Assembly (NCBI RefSeq): GCF_000829415.1
Contig: NZ_AP014637.1
Span: forward strand, 1,500,001 to 1,564,000
Reading direction: 5' to 3'
Origin: Pseudomonas sp. StFLB209
GTDB lineage: Bacteria > Pseudomonadota > Gammaproteobacteria > Pseudomonadales > Pseudomonadaceae
DNA: 64,000 nucleotides
Position numbers and translations under genes: made by a program. The notes under the pieces are model-generated. The model was not told the DNA's origin. It saw nothing but the letters and a program-made list of their open reading frames with translations, and searched no databases. This document shows positions 51,751-61,818 of this stretch, piece after piece (the stretch's first letter is position 1; each line of letters starts with the position of its first letter).

Positions 51751-52155
51751 TCAACCGCCCGAGCTGTCATGAAAGCGATCCAGTTGCCGACGTTGCTTCT
51801 TGTTCGGCCGCCCGTCAGTCATCACGCTCAGATTGCCGGCCTTGCGCTGGGCAGCCGCCGCCTCGCGATTGGCGATGCTTTGCGCGGTTTCGCGGTACAG
51901 GGCCTGGGCCTCGGGCGCGCCGCGCCGGACCACCGACAGCGCCTCGACCACCACAGTCCGCTCGTCAAAACCGGTACGGATCTGGAATTCATCGCCTACA
52001 CGCGGTTCTTTGCCGGGCTTGCAACGTTCGCCCCGGCAGTGCACCTTGCCACTCTCGATCGCTGCCTTGGCCAGGGCACGGGTCTTGTAGAAGCGTGCCG
52101 CCCATAGCCATTTGTCGAGACGAACCTTGTCGTCGTCTTCTGCCTTTTGCGCCAT
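51751..52155 (-). CDS. hslR: heat-shock protein 15, S4-domain ribosome-binding protein
   Basis: 134 aa. N-terminal S4 RNA-binding domain (VRLDKWLWAARFYKTRALAKAAIESGKVHCRGERCKPGKEPRVGDEFQI, residues 11-60) and a basic helical tail (AQRKAGNLSVMTDGRPNKKQRRQLDRF). Hsp15 binds 50S subunits carrying nascent chains and recycles them after heat shock. ATG 52155. Stop at 51751, 73 bp before the hslO start on the same strand, so the two may share a transcript. The 52156-52338 gap upstream contains the divergent promoters of hslR and rimA. Confidence 0.93.
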   Translation of the reverse strand: MAQKAEDDDKVRLDKWLWAARFYKTRALAKAAIESGKVHCRGERCKPGKEPRVGDEFQIRTGFDERTVVVEALSVVRRGAPEAQALYRETAQSIANREAAAAQRKAGNLSVMTDGRPNKKQRRQLDRFHDSSGG

Positions 52156-52338
52156 CTGAATTTCTCATCTGCATGGCAATCTGAAGCATAACCAGGCCTG
52201 ATACCTGAGCGCTCGCCACGATTGCCGGCGTTATTGGATCTGGGTCAGCAACGAACATGAAGTAACCGAACCCGGCTTGTCAAAACCACTCATCAAGAAT
52301 CTGATAGAGCCGCTCACCCTTTGCCACTGGAGGATGTC

Positions 52339-53121
52339 ATGACAAAGTTTCCGGATTCATTGACAGCCCCAAGACGCGGTTGTCAGGGGTGCACTGGCAG
52401 TCCAGCTCTGGGCTTCGACTTTGAGTATGCCTACCAACCGATCGTCGACCTGCGTGATCACTCAGTGTTTGCCCATGAAGCGTTGATACGCGGCCCCAAT
52501 GGCGAGAGCGCACAAAGCGTGCTCGCTCAGGTCAACGACCAGAATCGCTACCGCTTCGACCAGAGTTGCCGTACCGCCGCTATCGCCGGCGCCGCCAGCA
52601 TTGGAATGACCGAGCGCCTGTCGATCAACTTTCTGCCCAACGCGGTCTATCGTCCGGAGCTGTGCATCCGCAGCACTCTGGAGGCGGCGCGGCAGCACAA
52701 TTTTCCGCTGGACAGGCTGATCTTCGAAACAGTCGAAGTCGAACATGTGGACAACGTGAAGCATTTGCAGAATATTCTGCGCGAGTATCAGGCGTTCGGC
52801 TTCATGACCGCCATCGACGACTTTGGCGCAGGCTATGCTGGGCTCAAGCTGCTGGCGGATTTTCAACCCGACCTGATCAAGCTCGACATGGACCTGATTC
52901 GTGACATTCATCTCGACCGGCCCCGTCAGGCCATTGCCCGTGCGGTGCTCAGCATGTGCACAGAGCTCAATATCATGGTGATTGCCGAAGGCATCGAGCA
53001 TGTGGAGGAAAGAGACTTTCTCGCCGATTGCGGCGTTTTTCTGATGCAGGGTTACTTGTTTGCCAAACCTGCGTTCAAAGCCATGGCCCAGATTCGTCCC
53101 GAGGCCTGGCAGAAGTCCTGA
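52339..53121 (+). CDS. rimA: EAL-domain cyclic-di-GMP phosphodiesterase
   Basis: 260 aa, a single EAL domain without sensor. Catalytic and metal residues are present: EALIRG, SINFLP (Asn), FETVEVEHVDN, AIDDFGAGYAGLKLLADFQPDLIKLDMDLI (DD and K) and AEGIEHVEE. QGYLFAKP closes the fold. All appear intact, so hydrolysis of c-di-GMP to pGpG is expected. ATG 52339 has GGAGG 6 nt upstream. It heads the rimABK operon of Pseudomonas; published work in P. fluorescens links RimA to control of RimK, the ribosomal S6 modifying enzyme. A short Cys-rich N-terminus (RRGCQGC) is unusual. Confidence 0.92.
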   Translation: MTKFPDSLTAPRRGCQGCTGSPALGFDFEYAYQPIVDLRDHSVFAHEALIRGPNGESAQSVLAQVNDQNRYRFDQSCRTAAIAGAASIGMTERLSINFLPNAVYRPELCIRSTLEAARQHNFPLDRLIFETVEVEHVDNVKHLQNILREYQAFGFMTAIDDFGAGYAGLKLLADFQPDLIKLDMDLIRDIHLDRPRQAIARAVLSMCTELNIMVIAEGIEHVEERDFLADCGVFLMQGYLFAKPAFKAMAQIRPEAWQKS

Positions 53122-53138
53122 GTAGTACGGAAATCGCC

Positions 53139-53615
53139 TTGAAGACATTCGATCATCTGACAGTAATCGGCCTGCGCGAGTGGGTGGCGCTGCCCGATCT
53201 GGGGGTAGCCGGCCTGCGGGCAAAAATCGACACCGGGGCCAGCACTTCAAGCCTGCACGCCACCGAGATCGAGCCTTTTGAACGCGACGGCCAGAAGTGG
53301 GTGCGCTTCAACGCGCACCTGGGCACGGTGGTGCAGTTGCGTCACCGACGCTGTGAAGCACCGTTGGTGGCCATGAAGACCATCAAGAGCTCCAACGGCC
53401 ATGCACAGGTCCGTTACGTGATACGGACCACCCTGGCTTTGGGTGATCGCGTCTGGCCGGTGGAATTCACCCTGGCCTGTCGCAAGTCGATGCGTTATCG
53501 GCTGCTTTTGGGTTCCAACGCTCTGATCGACGGCCAACTGGTGGTCAATCCGGGCATTACATACGTACAAGACAAGCCGGTGTTCCCGGCCTCTACTCCC
53601 TCAGGTGCTGCATGA
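53139..53615 (+). CDS. rimB: RimB retropepsin-like protease (RimK-associated)
   Basis: 158 aa. A retropepsin-like aspartic protease core with the catalytic motif [14 protein letters not shown] (Asp-Thr-Gly, about residues 30-43) and the second conserved stretch [19 protein letters not shown]. It belongs to the group annotated as RimK/LysX-associated ATP-dependent zinc protease. It has no ATG: TTG 53139 ([15 protein letters not shown]) is the natural start, 17 bp after rimA. It overlaps rimK by 4 bp (ATGA). In the Rim system it is thought to counterbalance RimK-added glutamates on ribosomal protein S6. Confidence 0.9.
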   Translation: MKTFDHLTVIGLREWVALPDLGVAGLRAKIDTGASTSSLHATEIEPFERDGQKWVRFNAHLGTVVQLRHRRCEAPLVAMKTIKSSNGHAQVRYVIRTTLALGDRVWPVEFTLACRKSMRYRLLLGSNALIDGQLVVNPGITYVQDKPVFPASTPSGAA

Positions 53616-54517
53616 AGATCGCTGTGCTTTCGCGTAACCCGCGTCTGTATTCCACCCGCCGCCTGGTTGAAGCCGGTATCGAGCGCGGCCATGAAATGGT
53701 GGTGATCGACACCCTGCGCGCCTACATGAATATCGCCAGCCACAAGCCGCAGATTCACTATCGCGGCAAGCCGCTGGAAGGCTTCGATGCGGTGATTCCA
53801 CGCATTGGCGCCTCGGTGACGTTCTATGGTTGTGCAGTGCTGCGCCAATTCGAAATGATGGGTGTGTTCCCGCTCAACGAATCAGTGGCAATCGCCCGTT
53901 CCCGAGACAAGCTGCGCTCTTTGCAGTTGTTGTCGCGGCGCGGCATTGGCCTGCCGGTCACCGGCTTTGCCCACTCACCAGACGACATTCCCGACCTGAT
54001 CCGGATGGTCAACGGTGCACCGCTGGTGATCAAGGTACTGGAAGGCACCCAGGGGATCGGCGTGGTGCTGTGTGAAACCGTGTCGGCCGCCGAGTCGGTG
54101 ATCGAGGCGTTCATGGGCCTCAAGCAGGACATCATGGTCCAGGAATACATCAAGGAAGCCGGTGGCGCGGATATCCGCTGCTTCGTGGTCGGCGACAAGG
54201 TCATCGCCTCGATGATGCGCCAGGCCAAGGCCGGCGAATTCCGCTCCAACCTGCACCGGGGCGGCACCGCCAGCCTGATCAAGATCACCCCTGAAGAGCG
54301 CATGACCGCCCTGCGCGCCGCCAAGGTCATGGGCCTGTCAGTGGCCGGCGTCGATATCTTGCGTTCCAATCACGGCCCGCTGGTGATGGAGGTGAACTCC
54401 TCACCGGGCCTGGAAGGCATCGAGACCACTACCGGCAAGGACGTCGCCGGGATGATCATCGAACACCTGGAGAAAAACAGCGGCCCCAACCTGACCCGCA
54501 CCAAGGGCAAGGGCTGA
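53612..54517 (+). CDS. rimK: ribosomal protein S6--L-glutamate ligase (ATP-grasp)
   Basis: 301 aa. N-terminal domain ([41 protein letters not shown]), then an ATP-grasp core: ATP-binding [51 protein letters not shown], and metal ligands in [21 protein letters not shown]. It adds glutamate residues to the C-terminus of S6 and so alters translation. ATG 53612 overlaps the rimB stop. Length and sequence match Pseudomonas RimK. It is the last gene of the rimABK operon; REP repeats follow. Confidence 0.96.
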   Translation: MKIAVLSRNPRLYSTRRLVEAGIERGHEMVVIDTLRAYMNIASHKPQIHYRGKPLEGFDAVIPRIGASVTFYGCAVLRQFEMMGVFPLNESVAIARSRDKLRSLQLLSRRGIGLPVTGFAHSPDDIPDLIRMVNGAPLVIKVLEGTQGIGVVLCETVSAAESVIEAFMGLKQDIMVQEYIKEAGGADIRCFVVGDKVIASMMRQAKAGEFRSNLHRGGTASLIKITPEERMTALRAAKVMGLSVAGVDILRSNHGPLVMEVNSSPGLEGIETTTGKDVAGMIIEHLEKNSGPNLTRTKGKG

Positions 54518-54540
54518 GACAGGACCGACACGGGGCCAGC

Positions 54541-54634
54541 GTAGGACCGGCGTAGGACCGGCTTCAGCCGGGAAGCTTTTATTCCCCACGGCTATGGGTG
54601 AAGGAAAAGCTTCGGGGCTGAAGCCCCTCCTACA
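54541..54634. repeat. inverted REP pair between rimK and envZ
   Basis: GTAGGACCGGC occurs in tandem at 54541 and 54552. The unit 54552-54580 (GTAGGACCGGCTTCAGCCGG...AAGCTTTT) faces an inverted unit at 54605-54634 (AAAAGCTTC...GGGGCTGAAGCCCCTCCTAC). Together they form a BIME-like hairpin between the convergent rimK and envZ genes. The right unit supplies the envZ stop codon. Confidence 0.75.
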
Positions 54635-55940
54635 CCGCGTCTCTTGGCAGCATCAGGCCCAGCGGCAGGCGGACACGAGCTTCCAGGCCGCCGCCGGAGC
54701 GGTTGCGCAGTTCTACGTTGCCGCCGTGCATCGCCGCGATACGTTTGACGATGGCCAGCCCCAGGCCAGTGCCCTTGCCGCTGCGAGCGCGGTCGCCGCG
54801 GATGAACGGGTTGAAGATGATTTCCAGCTCCGACGGGTCAATACCCGCACCCCGGTCCAGAACGCTGAGCACGACATAAGGGGCACCGTTATCGCCCGAG
54901 ACGTAGGCTGCCACTTCGATGCCGGTGCCGGCATGGTGCATGGCGTTGCCGATCAGGTTGGTCAGCAGACGCTTCATCGACAGCCGACGCAAGGCGAACG
55001 GCGGGATCGGCTCTAGACATACCCGAATATGCTCATCGTCGCTGTTGAACGGCTCGACCACTTCACGCACCAGGTGGCCAAGATCGACCTCCTCAACCTC
55101 TTCGTCGCGCCCGTCACGAATGAACGCCAGAAACTGGTCGAGAATTGCGTCCATGTCTTCGATGTCGCGGACCATGCCGTCCAGAAACTCGTTCTTTTCG
55201 CTCATTTCCAGCGCCAGGCGCAGGCGGGTCAACGGTGTCCGCAAGTCATGGGAAACGCCGGCCAGCATCAGCTCGCGCTCCTGACCGGCCTGCTCAACGT
55301 CTTCAGCCATCTGGTTGAAGGCGCGATACACCTCGGTCATTTCGCTCGGCGTATCGCTGATCGGCAGCCTTACGCTGCGCCCCTTGCCAAGCTGGCGGGC
55401 GGCAAACACCAGACGTTTGAGCGGCTGGTTGAGCTGGCTGACGAAGATCCAGGCCGAGGCGGTGGAGAGCAAGCCGATGGCCAGGAACCAGCCCAGCACG
55501 CTCCAGATTTTCTGGCCGCGCAGCGGGTGTGGATAAAGCGGCACCTTGAGCCAGCCATCCCCCAGGCTCGGCGCGCGCACCCACAGCGCCGGCGGCGCGT
55601 GGACACGCAGGCGCACCTCGGTGTCTTCGCCCAGTTCAGCCTGCATCTGGCGCTGATAGATTTCGCTGTAGGGCCAGTGTTGCTCACCCTCGGGCACCCC
55701 GCCGCCGACCACCCGGATCAAACCGGCCGCCTCGGCAATGGCCTCCCGATCGTCTTCGTTGGCTGCCCAATAGGCGCGCAGGGTCAGCGCCACGCCGTGG
55801 CTGTACTGACGGTCGACCAGCACATCCTCGTTCATCAGCAGGTAGACCAGGGTCAGCGCCTTGGAAAACAGCACGACGATCAGCACCAGCCAAAGGGTGC
55901 GCGAGAAGAAGCTTTGCGGAAACCACAGCGGAGTCTTCAT
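54630..55940 (-). CDS. envZ: EnvZ-type sensor histidine kinase (AmgS orthologue)
   Basis: 436 aa. Helix 1 (about 12-35), periplasmic domain (about 36-155; HGVALTLRAYWAANEDDREAIAEAAGLIRVVGGG), helix 2 (about 158-178), HAMP, HisKA AGVSHDLRTPLTRLRLALEM (His about 237) and HATPase (NLIGNAMHHAG, DRGAGIDPSELEIIFNPF, GKGTGLGLAIVKRI). In P. aeruginosa the orthologous AmgRS pair responds to membrane protein stress from aminoglycosides. ATG 55940 matches the usual Pseudomonas N-terminus (MKTPLWFPQ); a GTG at 55955 is the alternative. It lies 144 bp after ompR. The TAG stop falls in a REP repeat. Confidence 0.94.
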   Translation of the reverse strand: MKTPLWFPQSFFSRTLWLVLIVVLFSKALTLVYLLMNEDVLVDRQYSHGVALTLRAYWAANEDDREAIAEAAGLIRVVGGGVPEGEQHWPYSEIYQRQMQAELGEDTEVRLRVHAPPALWVRAPSLGDGWLKVPLYPHPLRGQKIWSVLGWFLAIGLLSTASAWIFVSQLNQPLKRLVFAARQLGKGRSVRLPISDTPSEMTEVYRAFNQMAEDVEQAGQERELMLAGVSHDLRTPLTRLRLALEMSEKNEFLDGMVRDIEDMDAILDQFLAFIRDGRDEEVEEVDLGHLVREVVEPFNSDDEHIRVCLEPIPPFALRRLSMKRLLTNLIGNAMHHAGTGIEVAAYVSGDNGAPYVVLSVLDRGAGIDPSELEIIFNPFIRGDRARSGKGTGLGLAIVKRIAAMHGGNVELRNRSGGGLEARVRLPLGLMLPRDAV

Positions 55941-56084
55941 AGGTGCAGCGTTCACACTTTGCAGGGCGAGACAGGCTCGCGGTTTCTGTCAATCGAAACG
56001 ACCGTTGCGCAAAGCCAAAAACGCCGATAACCCTTTACAGGGCTATCGACGCATCAACGGTATCGCGAAACGGGCAGTGAGCTA

Positions 56085-56825
56085 TCAGCGAGCGCCGCTG
56101 CCGTCCGGTACAAATACATACCCCACACCCCAGACAGTCTGGATGTAGCGAGGCTTGGACGGGTCCGGCTCGATCAGGCGGCGCAGACGGGAAATCTGCA
56201 CGTCGATGGAACGCTCAAGGGCATCCCACTCGCGGCCACGGGCCAGGTTCATCAGCTTGTCACGGGTCAGCGGCTCGCGGGCATGCATGACCAGCGCCTT
56301 GAGTACCGCAAACTCACCGGTGGTGAGCATGTGCACTTCATCGCCGCGCTTGAGCTCGCGGGTTGCCAGCGACAGTTCGTAGTCACCGAAGGTGACCGAC
56401 TCTTCTTCACTGCCAGGCGCACCAGGAACGGCAGGCGCCTGGCGACGCAGGACAGCCTTGACCCGTGCCATCAGTTCGTCAGGGTTGAACGGTTTGGCCA
56501 GGTAGTCGTCGGCACCCAGCTCCAGGCCCTTGATGCGGCTCAGCTCATCACCCTTGGCGGTCAGCATGATGATCGGCACCTGATTATTCGCCGCGCGCAG
56601 CCGGCGGCAGGCGGAAAGGCCGTCTTCACCAGGCAGCATCAGGTCGAGCACCACAAGGTTGAACACCTCACGGGACAACAGGCGGTCCATTTGCTCGACA
56701 TTGGCTACGGCGCGGGCGCGATAGCCCTTGCTGGTGAAAAAACGCTCCAGCAGGCTGCTCAACCCTGGGTCATCATCGACGATCAGGATTTTTTCGCCTT
56801 CGGCATTAAGTGCAGTGCTGCTCAT
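56085..56825 (-). CDS. ompR: OmpR-type response regulator (AmgR orthologue)
   Basis: 246 aa. Receiver domain with IVDDDPG, phospho-Asp in LVVLDLMLPGEDG (about D60), TAKGDELSRIKGLELGADDYLAKPF (Lys), and a C-terminal winged helix (about 140-240; LTTGEFAVLKALVMHAREPLTRDKLMNLARGREWDALERSIDVQISRLRRLIEPDPSKPRYIQTVWGVGYVF). This is the classical OmpR sequence. ATG 56825 is the normal start. It is divergent from tex across 267 bp and upstream of envZ. Confidence 0.95.
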   Translation of the reverse strand: MSSTALNAEGEKILIVDDDPGLSSLLERFFTSKGYRARAVANVEQMDRLLSREVFNLVVLDLMLPGEDGLSACRRLRAANNQVPIIMLTAKGDELSRIKGLELGADDYLAKPFNPDELMARVKAVLRRQAPAVPGAPGSEEESVTFGDYELSLATRELKRGDEVHMLTTGEFAVLKALVMHAREPLTRDKLMNLARGREWDALERSIDVQISRLRRLIEPDPSKPRYIQTVWGVGYVFVPDGSGAR

Positions 56826-56987
56826 CGGATGCTCCTATATTCACGGGGCGCATTATGGCGTAGCCGGGATGATGCGCATCGTGCGCATTGTTAGCAGATT
56901 TTACCGGATGCAGGATAAATGCTGGTGCCTGAACGCCAACAGATGATGCTGTGCATCGTCCAAATCCCCTAACGGGGCCTGGCTGGT

Positions 56988-56993
56988 TATAAT
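56988..56993 (+). promoter_or_regulatory. candidate -10 box for tex
   Basis: TATAAT at 56988-56993, about 100 bp before the tex ATG. The matching -35 is poor, and a CCCC/GGGG mini-hairpin occupies 56967-56978. The leader between contains CGTT/AACG words that could fold. Confidence 0.35.
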
Positions 56994-57092
56994 GCGCCGC
57001 CCTTTTTCGGGCACTCTTTTAGTCAGGCAATGTCAGACAACGTTCGTTCGCAAACGATGGCAGTTCGCTAGTTATTTTGCTCAGGTGGTCTT

Positions 57093-59414
57093 ATGGACAG
57101 CATCAACAGCCGCATCGCCGAGGAACTCGGTGTCCGCCCACTACAGGTCGAAGCGGCCGTAGCACTACTGGATGAAGGCTCGACTGTGCCGTTCATCGCC
57201 CGCTACCGCAAGGAAGTGACCGGTAGCCTCGATGACACGCAACTGCGTCATCTGGAAGAGCGTCTGCGCTATTTGCGCGAGCTCGACGAGCGCCGGGTCA
57301 GCATCCTTGCCAGCATTGAAGAACAAGGCAAGCTGACCCCGGAGCTGGCCCGCGAAATCAAGCTGGCCGACACCAAGACCCGTCTTGAAGACTTGTACCT
57401 GCCGTACAAACAGAAACGCCGCACCAAGGGCCAGATCGCCCTGGAAGCCGGCCTGGGCGAACTGGCCGACGGCCTGTTCAACGACCCCGGTCTGAATCCG
57501 GAAAGCGAAGCGGCGCGTTTCGTCGACGCCGAGAAAGGCGTGGCCGATGTCAAAGCGGCGCTCGAGGGCGCCAAATACATCCTCATGGAGCGTTTTGCCG
57601 AAGACGCCACCTTGCTCGACAAGCTGCGCGGGTTCCTCAAGCAAGAGGCGGTGTTCAGCGCCCGCGTGGTGCCCGGCAAGGAAGAAGAGGGCGCGAAATT
57701 TCGCGACTACTTCGAACACGACGAGCCGCTCAAAAACATGCCTTCGCACCGTGCCCTGGCGATTTTCCGTGGCCGCAATGAAGGCATCCTCAGCGGCACC
57801 CTGAAGGTCGGCGAAGAGTTACCCGGCAGCCTGCACCCCTGCGAGCTGATGATCGGCGAGCGCTTCGGCCTGAGCAATCAGAACCGGCCAGCCGATAAAT
57901 GGCTGGGCGAGGTCGTGCGCTGGACCTGGAAGGTCAAGCTGTACAACCACCTGGAAACCGACCTGCTGGGCGAGTTGCGTGACAGCGCCGAAACCGAGGC
58001 GATCAACGTATTTGCCCACAACCTGCATGACTTGCTGCTCGCCGCGCCGGCCGGCCCGCGTGCCACGCTGGGCCTCGACCCGGGCCTGCGTACCGGTTGC
58101 AAGGTCGCCGTGGTCGACGCCACCGGCAAGCTGCTCGACCACGCCACGGTCTACCCCCATGTACCGAAGAACCAATGGGATCAGACCCTCGCCGTACTGG
58201 GTGCGTTGTGCACCAAGCACTCGGTGGACCTGATCGCTATCGGCAACGGCACCGCCAGCCGCGAGACCGACAAGCTGGCCATTGAGCTGATCAAAAAGTA
58301 TCCAGCCCTGAAAATGACCAAAATCATGGTCTCCGAGGCCGGCGCTTCGGTGTACTCGGCGTCCGAACTGGCAGCGCGCGAGTTCCCGGACCTCGACGTG
58401 TCGATCCGTGGTGCCGTATCGATTGCCCGCCGCTTGCAGGATCCGCTGGCCGAACTGGTGAAGATCGATCCGAAATCCATCGGCGTTGGCCAGTACCAGC
58501 ACGACGTCTCGCAGCTCAAGCTGGCTCGCGGCCTGGACGCGGTGGTCGAAGACTGCGTGAACGCCGTGGGCGTGGATGTGAACACCGCTTCGGTGGCACT
58601 GCTGTCGCGCATTTCCGGCCTGAACGCCACCCTGGCGCAGAACATCGTCAGCCACCGTGATGCCAATGGCGCGTTCAAGACCCGCAATGAACTCAAGAAA
58701 GTCAGCCGCCTCGGTGAGAAGACCTTCGAACAGGCCGCAGGCTTCTTGCGTGTGATGAACGGCGACAACCCGCTGGATGCTTCAGCGGTGCACCCCGAGG
58801 CTTACCCGTTGGTACAGCGCATTGCCGCGCAGACCGACCGCGACATCCGCTCGCTGATCGGCGACACCGCCTTCCTCAAGCGCCTGGACCCGAAGAAATT
58901 CACCGACGAAACCTTCGGCCTGCCGACCGTCACCGACATTCTCAGTGAGCTGGACAAACCCGGTCGTGACCCGCGTCCCGAGTTCAAGACCGCCGAGTTC
59001 CAGGAAGGCGTCGAAGACCTCAAGGACCTCAAGCTGGGCATGATCCTCGAAGGCGTCGTGACCAATGTCACCAACTTCGGTGCTTTTGTCGACATCGGCG
59101 TGCATCAGGACGGCCTGGTGCACATTTCTGCCTTGTCGGAGAAGTTCATCAAGGACCCGCGTGAAGCCGTCAAGGCCGGCGACGTGGTCAAGGTCAAGGT
59201 CATGGAAGTCGACATCCCGCGCAAGCGCGTCGGCCTGTCGATGCGCATGAGTGATACACCGGGCGAGAAAATCGACGGCGCTCGTGGCTCACGTCCGGGC
59301 GCTGCACCGCGCCAGACCAGCGCGGCGCCACGCAAGGAAAGCAGCACTGCGGCCCCGGCCAACAACGCCATGGCTTCGCTGTTCGCCAATGCCAAGCAGT
59401 TGAAGAAGCGTTGA
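57093..59414 (+). CDS. tex: Tex family RNA-binding transcription accessory protein
   Basis: 773 aa, the normal length. Domains: helical N-terminus (1-190; [35 protein letters not shown]), YqgF/RNase H-like domain (about 325-450; [21 protein letters not shown]), helix-hairpin-helix repeats (about 500-560; [45 protein letters not shown]) and an S1 RNA-binding domain (about 650-720; [34 protein letters not shown]). It acts on transcription and RNA. ATG 57093 has AGGTGG just upstream. The thioesterase gene starts in its stop codon. Confidence 0.97.
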   Translation: MDSINSRIAEELGVRPLQVEAAVALLDEGSTVPFIARYRKEVTGSLDDTQLRHLEERLRYLRELDERRVSILASIEEQGKLTPELAREIKLADTKTRLEDLYLPYKQKRRTKGQIALEAGLGELADGLFNDPGLNPESEAARFVDAEKGVADVKAALEGAKYILMERFAEDATLLDKLRGFLKQEAVFSARVVPGKEEEGAKFRDYFEHDEPLKNMPSHRALAIFRGRNEGILSGTLKVGEELPGSLHPCELMIGERFGLSNQNRPADKWLGEVVRWTWKVKLYNHLETDLLGELRDSAETEAINVFAHNLHDLLLAAPAGPRATLGLDPGLRTGCKVAVVDATGKLLDHATVYPHVPKNQWDQTLAVLGALCTKHSVDLIAIGNGTASRETDKLAIELIKKYPALKMTKIMVSEAGASVYSASELAAREFPDLDVSIRGAVSIARRLQDPLAELVKIDPKSIGVGQYQHDVSQLKLARGLDAVVEDCVNAVGVDVNTASVALLSRISGLNATLAQNIVSHRDANGAFKTRNELKKVSRLGEKTFEQAAGFLRVMNGDNPLDASAVHPEAYPLVQRIAAQTDRDIRSLIGDTAFLKRLDPKKFTDETFGLPTVTDILSELDKPGRDPRPEFKTAEFQEGVEDLKDLKLGMILEGVVTNVTNFGAFVDIGVHQDGLVHISALSEKFIKDPREAVKAGDVVKVKVMEVDIPRKRVGLSMRMSDTPGEKIDGARGSRPGAAPRQTSAAPRKESSTAAPANNAMASLFANAKQLKKR

Positions 59415-59797
59415 TGGAGATCCCCGAGGCGCTGACCCACAGCCCTTACCTGCGCATGCTCGGTTGCGAAATTCGCAGCCTGGGCGGCGGCGTTGCCGAA
59501 GTCGCACTGCCTCTGGAAGCGCACCTGCGCAACCGGGGCAACATGATGCATGGCGGGGCCATTTTCAGCCTGGTCGACATCGCCATGGGCCTGGCCTGCT
59601 CCAGCGCCCACGGCTTCGAGCAGCGCAGCGTGACCATCGAGTGCAAGATCAACTATGTGCGCGGGGTCAGCGAGGGCGAGGTGCTGTGCGTTGCCAGAGT
59701 CCTGCACGCTGGGCGCAGGACCCTGGTGGTAGAAGCCGAGGTGCTGCAGGCCGACAAACTGATCGCCAAGGCGCAGGGCACCTTCGCGATTGTCTGA
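59414..59797 (+). CDS. PaaI-type hotdog-fold thioesterase
   Basis: 127 aa. Hotdog thioesterase with the conserved NMMHGGAIFSLVDIAMGLACSSA (HGG and the catalytic acid on the following helix) and RRTLVVEAEVLQADKLIAKAQGTFAIV. It would hydrolyse acyl-CoA thioesters; the physiological substrate is unknown. ATG 59414 overlaps the tex TGA by one base (TGATG), so translation is coupled to tex, an arrangement conserved in Pseudomonas. A strong terminator follows at 59855. Confidence 0.9.
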   Translation: MEIPEALTHSPYLRMLGCEIRSLGGGVAEVALPLEAHLRNRGNMMHGGAIFSLVDIAMGLACSSAHGFEQRSVTIECKINYVRGVSEGEVLCVARVLHAGRRTLVVEAEVLQADKLIAKAQGTFAIV

Positions 59798-59854
59798 GCG
59801 CCTGCCTGGCTCTTGGCAGACCTGACCGGTACGCAAGATCTGCGTCAGGGTAAC

Positions 59855-59885
59855 CGCCACGCCCGACTCGGGCGTGGCGTTTTTT
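59855..59885 (+). terminator. intrinsic terminator of the tex-thioesterase operon
   Basis: CGCCACGCCCGA (59855-59866) / TCGGGCGTGGCG (59868-59879), a perfect 12-bp GC-rich inverted repeat followed by six Ts (59880-59885), 58 bp past the stop. Confidence 0.93.
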
Positions 59886-60110
59886 AGCTGGTAAAGATCG
59901 TAGGCAATCTAGCTGTACCCCCTCTGTTTAGGGTAATTTGCCGCTAATCCTGTCAAAAAAGTCGACAAATCGACTGCATGGCAAGCAACCGTGAATCTTG
60001 AGCCGGCGTTAAAGACCCAACCAGGCGACAACGCCAGTTCCTTTCTTCACCCTTGTAGACCGTCGGCTCTACCCCCATATGTGGGCGACCGATGTGTGAA
60101 GGAATCCACC

Positions 60111-61700
60111 TTGAGCGAATTTCTCAACCGCCGCCTGGCCGTGCTTGGCGAACGCACCAACCTCCCATTGCTGGGACAGTGCCTGCACGGAATCGAACGT
60201 GAATGCCTGCGCGTCACCGACCAGGCCGAACTGGCCCAGACCCCGCACCCGCAGGCGCTAGGCTCGTCGCTCACCAATGAGCAGATCACCACCGATTATT
60301 CCGAATCGCTCCTGGAGTTCATCACACCGGCGCTGAAAAACCCGGCAGATACCCTGGACAGCCTGGAAAAGATTCATCGCTTCGTTTACAGCAAGCTCGG
60401 TGACGAGTTGCTGTGGAGCCCGTCGATGCCATCGCCGCTGCCCGCCGAAGAAGCTATTCCGCTGGCGTATTACGGCACCTCGAACATCGGCAAACTCAAG
60501 TACGTGTACCGCAAGGGTCTGGCGCTGCGCTATGGCCGCACCATGCAGTGCATCGCCGGCATCCACTACAATTTCTCGCTGCCTGAAGCCGCCTGGAGCG
60601 TGCTCAAGCAGACCGAGAACTTTGCCGGTGATGACCGCGATTACCAGTCGCACTCCTATATTGCCCTGATCCGCAACTTCCGCCGCTACAGCTGGCTGCT
60701 GATGTACCTGTTCGGCGCTTCGCCGGCCCTGGACAAAGGCTTCCTGCGCGGTCGCAGCCATCAGTTACAGGCATTCGACGAGAACACCCTGTACCTGCCG
60801 TGGGCCACCAGCCTGCGCATGAGCGACCTGGGTTATCAGAGCGAGGCCCAGGCCGGCCTGACGCCGTGCTACAACGACCTGCAGAGCTACACCGACAGCC
60901 TGCGCCGCGCGGTCGCCACGCCTTATGCGCCCTATGTCGCAACCGGTACCCACGATGCCAACGGCGAGTGGGTGCAGCTCAACACCAACGTGCTGCAGAT
61001 CGAGAACGAGTACTACTCCAACATCCGCCCCAAGCGGGTGACCTACACCGGCGAACGGCCGATCCAGGCGTTGATCGCTCGTGGCGTGCAATACGTCGAG
61101 GTGCGCTGCCTGGACATCAACCCGTTTCTGCCGACCGGTATCAATCTGGAGCAGGCGCGCTTCATCGACGCCTTTATCCTGTTCTGCGCGCTGCAAGAGA
61201 GTCCGCAGCTGTCCAGCGGCGAATGCGGCAATGCGGGCAACAACTTCCTCAGCGTGGTCAAGGAAGGTCGTCGGCCGGGCCTGCAGCTGCAACGCGGCGG
61301 CTCGCCAGTTGAACTCAAGCACTGGGCCACTGAACTGCTGGAAAAGATCGCGCCTATCGCGCAGTTGCTCGACCAGGCCAGCGGCAGCGACGAACACTGT
61401 CGTTCACTGATCGCGCAGCAGGCCAAGATAGACGATCCTGAACTGACCCCGTCGGCCCGGATTCTTGCCAGCATGCGCGAGCACAACGATGGCTTCGCGG
61501 CCTTCTCGTTGCGCCAGAGCAAGCTCCATGCCCAATACTTCCGCGCTCACCCTCTGAGCACAGAAGATCAGGCGCACTTCGAAAAGCTGGCACAGACCTC
61601 GCTGAATGAACAGGCCGAGCTTGAAGCCAGCGAAGAAGTGGTGGATTTCGACACCTTTGTCGGTGCCTATCAGGCGAGCATTCTGTCGATCAGTAATTGA
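60111..61700 (+). CDS. gshA: glutamate--cysteine ligase
   Basis: 529 aa, the gamma-proteobacterial GshA type. First step of glutathione synthesis: L-glutamate + L-cysteine + ATP. Conserved blocks: [41 protein letters not shown]-type [50 protein letters not shown] and [16 protein letters not shown]. It starts with TTG 60111, AAGGA 8 nt upstream. An in-frame ATG at 59991 would add 40 residues without family similarity. It is convergent with argA across REP repeats. Confidence 0.95.
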   Translation: MSEFLNRRLAVLGERTNLPLLGQCLHGIERECLRVTDQAELAQTPHPQALGSSLTNEQITTDYSESLLEFITPALKNPADTLDSLEKIHRFVYSKLGDELLWSPSMPSPLPAEEAIPLAYYGTSNIGKLKYVYRKGLALRYGRTMQCIAGIHYNFSLPEAAWSVLKQTENFAGDDRDYQSHSYIALIRNFRRYSWLLMYLFGASPALDKGFLRGRSHQLQAFDENTLYLPWATSLRMSDLGYQSEAQAGLTPCYNDLQSYTDSLRRAVATPYAPYVATGTHDANGEWVQLNTNVLQIENEYYSNIRPKRVTYTGERPIQALIARGVQYVEVRCLDINPFLPTGINLEQARFIDAFILFCALQESPQLSSGECGNAGNNFLSVVKEGRRPGLQLQRGGSPVELKHWATELLEKIAPIAQLLDQASGSDEHCRSLIAQQAKIDDPELTPSARILASMREHNDGFAAFSLRQSKLHAQYFRAHPLSTEDQAHFEKLAQTSLNEQAELEASEEVVDFDTFVGAYQASILSISN

Positions 61701-61723
61701 TCGATTTTCGCGGCTGTTTTTGT

Positions 61724-61801
61724 CTTCGCGGCTAAAGCCGCTCCTACAGACGGTTGATATCCGTAGGAGCGGCCGGACGGCGATCCGCTTCAGCCGCGAA
61801 A
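61724..61801. repeat. REP pair between gshA and argA
   Basis: CTTCGCGGCTAAAGCC...CTCCTAC (61724-61747) faces GTAGGAGCGGCCGG...CAGCCGCGAAA (61763-61801), two inverted GTAGGAG-type repeats in the 118-bp gap of two convergent genes. They may act as a bidirectional transcription barrier. Confidence 0.75.
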
Positions 61802-61818
61802 TCCTGTTACCGGAAACC

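Noticed and set aside
57819..58655. 278-codon minus-strand frame inside tex
   Set aside because: Shadow of the conserved tex gene; no independent coding signal.
61724..61801. Possible short CRISPR-like repeats
   Set aside because: The two units are inverted REP repeats, not direct repeats with unique spacers, and there are no cas genes.
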